This document shows positions 5,628 to 8,023 of a DNA stretch of 8,023 nucleotides, in pieces. Every line of letters starts with the position of its first letter. The stretch's first letter is position 1. The stretch comes from Clostridia bacterium. GTDB lineage: Bacteria; Bacillota; Clostridia; Christensenellales; UBA3700. The position numbers were made by a program, and so were the translations under genes. The notes under the pieces were generated by a model that saw nothing but the letters and a program-made list of their open reading frames with translations, searched no databases and was not told where the DNA came from. The DNA lies in assembly GCA_029067255.1 (NCBI GenBank), contig JAIEEW010000018.1, positions 1 through 8,023 on the forward strand, written 5' to 3'.

Positions 5628-7694
5628 CTACGGTCTAATAATAAAACCTTGTCCGTCTACTCCGTAACCGTCCAACGAAGCGTCGTCCGCAAGATTGCAT
5701 TGCTTTCTCAACCAATTCTCGTAAAGATTTTTGTACATATTCGCATATGCAGTATTAGATTGAGCGGTATAATAATTGTAAAGATTTTTGAATAAATTGC
5801 CGTTGTTGGTCAATTCCGTAATCTTCTCTTCGCCGTTTTCATGATATACAAGACTGCCGTCGCTATATCTTCCGCTTAGATTCAAACTTGCGGTCATTAT
5901 ATCTGTATCTATACTAGCGAGTATAAATCTTACGTCAACGTTGCGATCGTAACCGTTGTAAGTCGACGAAGACAAGCCGCCTATCGACAGGTTGTCGCCC
6001 AGTCCCAGATAAGCCAGATTCTCCGCAGAAGTACCGTAAGGAATCATGCTGATGAATTTGCCTACGCTGTCCTTACTATGGAAATTGACTAGCAACGCAT
6101 TGACGAGTTTGCCGTAATAATATCCTTCCAACGGGTACTTGTAATTCCAGCCTTCGTATCCGCCTATCGATTCCGCCGGATGTCCTTTTATGATTATATC
6201 GAATTCCTTGCCGTTCATAGCGTAAACGTATTTGAACGCAAACATATAGTTGAGATAATCGTTAAACGCCGCGACTTTTATAGCGTCTTTCTGAGTTTGG
6301 GTAGGCGCTGTCGCCCAACTGTCCGCGTTGTTGAACGTTGATATAAACGAATCGTAATCGGCTTGCGTAGCAAACAGCAAAGGATGTTTATATTTTTGAT
6401 CGAGTTGCGCATAGGAATCGGGAACGTCAGCGACAGTTTTTGCCCCGCCTATTCCGTAAGCGTCGGACGAAGCCCATTTGGGATAAGCGTTGAAACGCGA
6501 ACCGATAAACACGAGTTTCTTTTGCGGCACAGTTGTTACGTTGTCCGAAAGTTTTGTTCTCGTCAAAGTTTTGTAAGTGTCTTCATAGTAATCCCCGTAC
6601 ATCAGTTCGATATAGTTCTGTTTACTTTTTTCGTCAAGCGAATTCACCAGATACGAAATATTCGCGCTGTGAACGTTCAACTCATATCCGTCTATCTTAT
6701 CGCCGTTCAACAAATCGATTACTTTGGAAGTATATCCGTCCGCGCATATAGATTCTACCATGCTTATAAGTTGAGCCTTGTCTTGCATATACAGTTTTAC
6801 GTTATCCAAAGTAGTAGCGGGAATGACGAAATCCCATTCGCAATCCAAATCGTACATATTGAGATCTGCGCTATTCAATACCGTTTCGCGATACTCTTTT
6901 GCCCAAATCGCTTGCTCTACAAAAGTATCGTAAGGCTGATCGTCGTTTTCGGAAGCAGTTTTACCGTTTATAAAAGTTTTTCTGAACCCGTTGTACAAAG
7001 CCGCTCCGTCTTCGCAAATTACTATCTCATACTGTTTGTCGGTAAGTCCCGCGTCTCTTACGAAAAGATATCCGTAATACAAATCCGCGTCGCGCAAATA
7101 TATGATAAACTTTTCGTTTCCGAATACGTTTAATTCATTTATCTTGTTGAGCATATTCGCATAGTCGTCGCGCGAAAAACTCGTTCCGTTTTTAGACGAA
7201 TCAAATCCTACGTTATTAAATCCCGCGTCGGAATCCGCTATGCCCCTGTACGTTATGCCCCTTTCTATAAGAGCGTAAGTATCGTAACCGTTGCCGATAC
7301 TGTAAAGCGCCGAAAGTACGGGCGGTATGGTCGCTTTCGTAAATATCATATTGTAATTTGTATTATATGAATTTTGAAGTGATCCGTCGCAATACGCGTT
7401 TATCCACTCTTCTTCGCTGCCCTTGTATTTAGGATGATATTTGCAATATATTTGATATGCAGACAGTCCGTCGTCGCCATCGTCGCCTGGATTGCCCGTT
7501 TCGCCTTTATCTCCTTCCGAACCAACATCGCCAGTTTCGCCTTTCAGACTGTCAAGCCATTCTTGATAACTTCCCGAAAAGCCGTTTTCTACCGCAATGT
7601 CATAAGCCGACTTACCGTCTTTACATGCAACGGCAAGCAAACATAACGCTACCAATAATACCGCTATAATGATAATTTTTGCGTTTTTCTTCAT
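5628..7694 (-). CDS. surface lipoprotein with collagen-like segment and GT80 (sialyltransferase)-like domain
   Basis: Numbering is from the ATG at 7694 (688 residues). Residues 1-23 form a lipoprotein signal peptide (MKKNAK, a hydrophobic core, then LLAVAC) with Cys24 as the lipidation site. Next come a SAYDIAVENG...EWLDSL module (29-51), eight Gly-X-Y triplets (52-76), and a second SAY...EEEW module (78-100). The remainder resembles bacterial GT80 sialyltransferases such as Pasteurella PmST1 and Photobacterium enzymes. EIVICEDGAALY (223-234) fits the YDDGS motif, with second Asp229 kept. KKLVFIGS (392-399) fits the FIFTGT strand. FDIIIKGHPAE (498-508) fits F/YFKGHP with His505. SAENLAYLGL...IGGLSSSTY (556-579) fits the FEVLMM...GG.ASSLY segment that contacts CMP. 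VRFILASIDTDI (588-599) fits the following strand. All recalled nucleotide-binding and catalytic positions seem present. Photobacterium GT80 enzymes can also carry lipoprotein signals, so surface location has precedent. No sialic acid synthesis gene is in view, so donor and acceptor are unknown. The alignment is by eye; another GT-B family is the main alternative. Confidence 0.75.
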   Translation of the reverse strand: MKKNAKIIIIAVLLVALCLLAVACKDGKSAYDIAVENGFSGSYQEWLDSLKGETGDVGSEGDKGETGNPGDDGDDGLSAYQIYCKYHPKYKGSEEEWINAYCDGSLQNSYNTNYNMIFTKATIPPVLSALYSIGNGYDTYALIERGITYRGIADSDAGFNNVGFDSSKNGTSFSRDDYANMLNKINELNVFGNEKFIIYLRDADLYYGYLFVRDAGLTDKQYEIVICEDGAALYNGFRKTFINGKTASENDDQPYDTFVEQAIWAKEYRETVLNSADLNMYDLDCEWDFVIPATTLDNVKLYMQDKAQLISMVESICADGYTSKVIDLLNGDKIDGYELNVHSANISYLVNSLDEKSKQNYIELMYGDYYEDTYKTLTRTKLSDNVTTVPQKKLVFIGSRFNAYPKWASSDAYGIGGAKTVADVPDSYAQLDQKYKHPLLFATQADYDSFISTFNNADSWATAPTQTQKDAIKVAAFNDYLNYMFAFKYVYAMNGKEFDIIIKGHPAESIGGYEGWNYKYPLEGYYYGKLVNALLVNFHSKDSVGKFISMIPYGTSAENLAYLGLGDNLSIGGLSSSTYNGYDRNVDVRFILASIDTDIMTASLNLSGRYSDGSLVYHENGEEKITELTNNGNLFKNLYNYYTAQSNTAYANMYKNLYENWLRKQCNLADDASLDGYGVDGQGFIIRP
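7467..7541 (-). repeat. collagen-like Gly-X-Y tract inside the lipoprotein
   Basis: Eight consecutive Gly-X-Y triplets plus a closing Gly (GET GDV GSE GDK GET GNP GDD GDD G) lie at residues 52-76 of the lipoprotein. The tract is strongly acidic and has a single Pro, too short and Pro-poor for a stable long triple helix, so it may act as a spacer or a trimerisation aid. It is bracketed by two related modules (SAY at 29-31 and 78-80; EW at 46-47 and 96-97), suggesting a duplicated unit. Confidence 0.85.
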
Positions 7695-7700
7695 TTCCTT

Positions 7701-7707
7701 CTCCTTT
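7701..7707 (-). promoter_or_regulatory. ribosome binding site that fixes the lipoprotein start at 7694
   Basis: On the minus strand AAAGGAG at 7707-7701 precedes the ATG at 7694 by six bases. It lies within codons that an upstream in-frame ATG at 7715 would translate. That upstream start would place seven charged residues before the signal peptide and has no ribosome binding site, so 7694 is preferred. Confidence 0.9.
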
Positions 7708-7773
7708 GTGTCCATTTTCTCAATTTTAATATGTTTAGAATTAAAAAATTTATTATTTCCGTAAAAACATTGC

Positions 7774-7801
7774 GGTCAGTAAAACTATAGGTTAACTGAC
7801 T
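7774..7801. promoter_or_regulatory. 28-bp imperfect palindrome, copy 1
   Basis: GGTCAGTAAAACTATAG on the left mirrors CTATAGGTTAACTGACT on the right, centred on CTATAG at 7787.5. The outer blocks GTCAGT/ACTGAC and the centre are symmetric, with a few mismatches between. It lies in the lipoprotein leader, about 57 bases downstream of the predicted transcription start, a typical place for a repressor roadblock or an RNA hairpin. Left half-site shared with copy 2: GGTCAGTAAA. Confidence 0.8.
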
Positions 7802-7850
7802 ACTGAATTTTATCGGAAATTGTCATATTTTGTAGAAATATTCCTATGTA

Positions 7851-7880
7851 ATTATATCTTACGGTATTGTTTTTTGTCAA
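7851..7880 (-). promoter_or_regulatory. sigma-A-type promoter for the lipoprotein gene
   Basis: Read on the minus strand, TTGACA (7880-7875) is followed after 18 bases by TATAAT (7856-7851). Both boxes are exact consensus. Transcription would start near 7844, giving a leader of about 150 bases that contains palindrome copy 1. Copy 2 begins eight bases upstream of the -35 box. Confidence 0.82.
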
Positions 7881-7888
7881 TTGCATTA

Positions 7889-7916
7889 GGTCAGTAAAGG
7901 TATACTTTTCCTGACC
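7889..7916. promoter_or_regulatory. 28-bp near-perfect palindrome, copy 2 (central)
   Basis: GGTCAGTAAAGGTATAC on the left mirrors GTATACTTTTCCTGACC on the right, centred on GTATAC at 7902.5. Only two position pairs fail to match. It lies exactly between the two divergent promoters, about 58 bases upstream of each predicted transcription start. One bound factor could thus control both, or the site could be a recombination site shared by two invertible segments. Confidence 0.85.
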
Positions 7917-8019
7917 GAAAGGTATTGACAAAATTTGTAAAATATCATATAATTATAATAGAAAAATGCCCTGATTTGCAATATTTTATATGAAAAAAAA
8001 TTAGTCAGGAAAAGTATAC
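7900..8019. repeat. perfect 16-bp inverted repeat enclosing the plus-strand promoter
   Basis: GTATACTTTTCCTGAC at 7900-7915 is the exact reverse complement of GTCAGGAAAAGTATAC at 8004-8019. The 88 bases between hold the perfect-consensus promoter. This is the layout of an invertible promoter (inverton), though the repeats are also parts of the palindromes and may simply be operators. Confidence 0.75.
7925..7953 (+). promoter_or_regulatory. perfect-consensus promoter reading out of the window
   Basis: TTGACA (7925-7930), exactly 17 bases, then TATAAT (7948-7953): a full match to the sigma-A consensus. The start would be near 7960. It reads toward a gene beyond 8023, unless the segment inverts, in which case it would point at the lipoprotein gene. 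Confidence 0.88.
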
Positions 8020-8023
8020 GTTT
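8003..8023. promoter_or_regulatory. 28-bp palindrome, copy 3, cut by the window end
   Basis: AGTCAGGAAAAGTATAC followed by GTTT matches the reverse complement of the right half of copy 2, with 16 identical bases (8004-8019). If complete it would run to about 8030 and end in a CTGAC or similar half-site. Its centre, 8016.5, is 114 bases from that of copy 2. Confidence 0.75.

Larger units (their letters stand above)
7695..8023. other. AT-rich divergent control region
   Basis: This stretch has no credible gene. It holds the lipoprotein leader (about 150 bases if transcription starts near 7844), two divergent promoters and three related palindromes arranged symmetrically around 7902. The ATGs at 7966 and 7990 on the plus strand hit stops after two and four codons, so the gene served by the plus-strand promoter must begin beyond 8023. 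Bases 7716-7773 show only AT-rich sequence. Confidence 0.85.

Noticed and set aside
6363..7133. 256-codon open frame on the plus strand opposite the lipoprotein gene
   Set aside because: It is antisense to a well-supported protein with recognisable motifs, has a low-complexity composition with no recognisable domain, and no promoter or ribosome binding site.
7990..8004. Short plus-strand open frame beginning ATG AAA AAA
   Set aside because: It ends at TAG after four codons and has no ribosome binding site.
7774..8023. CRISPR array from three regularly spaced repeats
   Set aside because: The repeats diverge, are full palindromes, and the intervals of about 87 bases contain promoters; typical spacers are shorter and unrelated to transcription signals.

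Overview
The window looks like a piece of chromosome from a Clostridia-type member of the Bacillota. The signs are a DUF951 (YyzM-like) gene, the ACT/UPF0210 gene pair, a short single-span signal peptidase I of the Gram-positive type, AAGGAG-type ribosome binding sites, sigma-A-type promoters and a lipoprotein with a collagen-like segment. The standard code fits, with TAA, TAG and TGA all used as stops. I cannot name a genus.

From 1 to 4592 there is one tightly packed plus-strand gene cluster, probably one transcript. It holds the 3' part of an alpha/beta-hydrolase-like protein whose catalytic residues seem to be gone, a DUF951 protein, signal peptidase I, an ACT-domain protein, a UPF0210 (PFL-like fold) protein and an RlmB-type 23S rRNA 2'-O-methyltransferase. 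A strong intrinsic terminator at 4625-4664 ends it. These are mostly housekeeping genes and do not form an obvious pathway. The ACT/UPF0210 pair is a conserved couple of unknown function.

From 4698 to 5466 there is a single gene with its own near-consensus promoter, the nicotinamide riboside/mononucleotide transporter PnuC. It faces the next gene tail to tail across an 11-bp perfect stem at 5575-5603 that can end transcription from both sides.

From 5628 to 7694, on the minus strand, is the most unusual gene. It encodes a secreted lipoprotein with a short acidic Gly-X-Y tract between two related SAY...EW modules, followed by a large domain. By eye, this domain carries the motif set of GT80 (Pasteurella/Photobacterium-type) sialyltransferases: an acidic-Asp-Gly motif, Lys-Gly-His-Pro, and Gly-Gly...Ser-Ser. 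The product would be a surface-anchored glycosyltransferase-like protein.

From 7695 to 8023 is an AT-rich control region with a striking symmetric design. Three copies of a 28-bp imperfect palindrome (the third cut by the window end) lie at 115- and 114-bp centre-to-centre spacing. Two divergent consensus promoters lie between them, one driving the lipoprotein and one driving an unseen gene beyond 8023. The right-hand promoter is also enclosed by a perfect 16-bp inverted repeat, the geometry of an invertible promoter. Either an operator array or a phase-variation switch could explain this. Together with the surface glycosyltransferase it is the best candidate here for an undescribed system.
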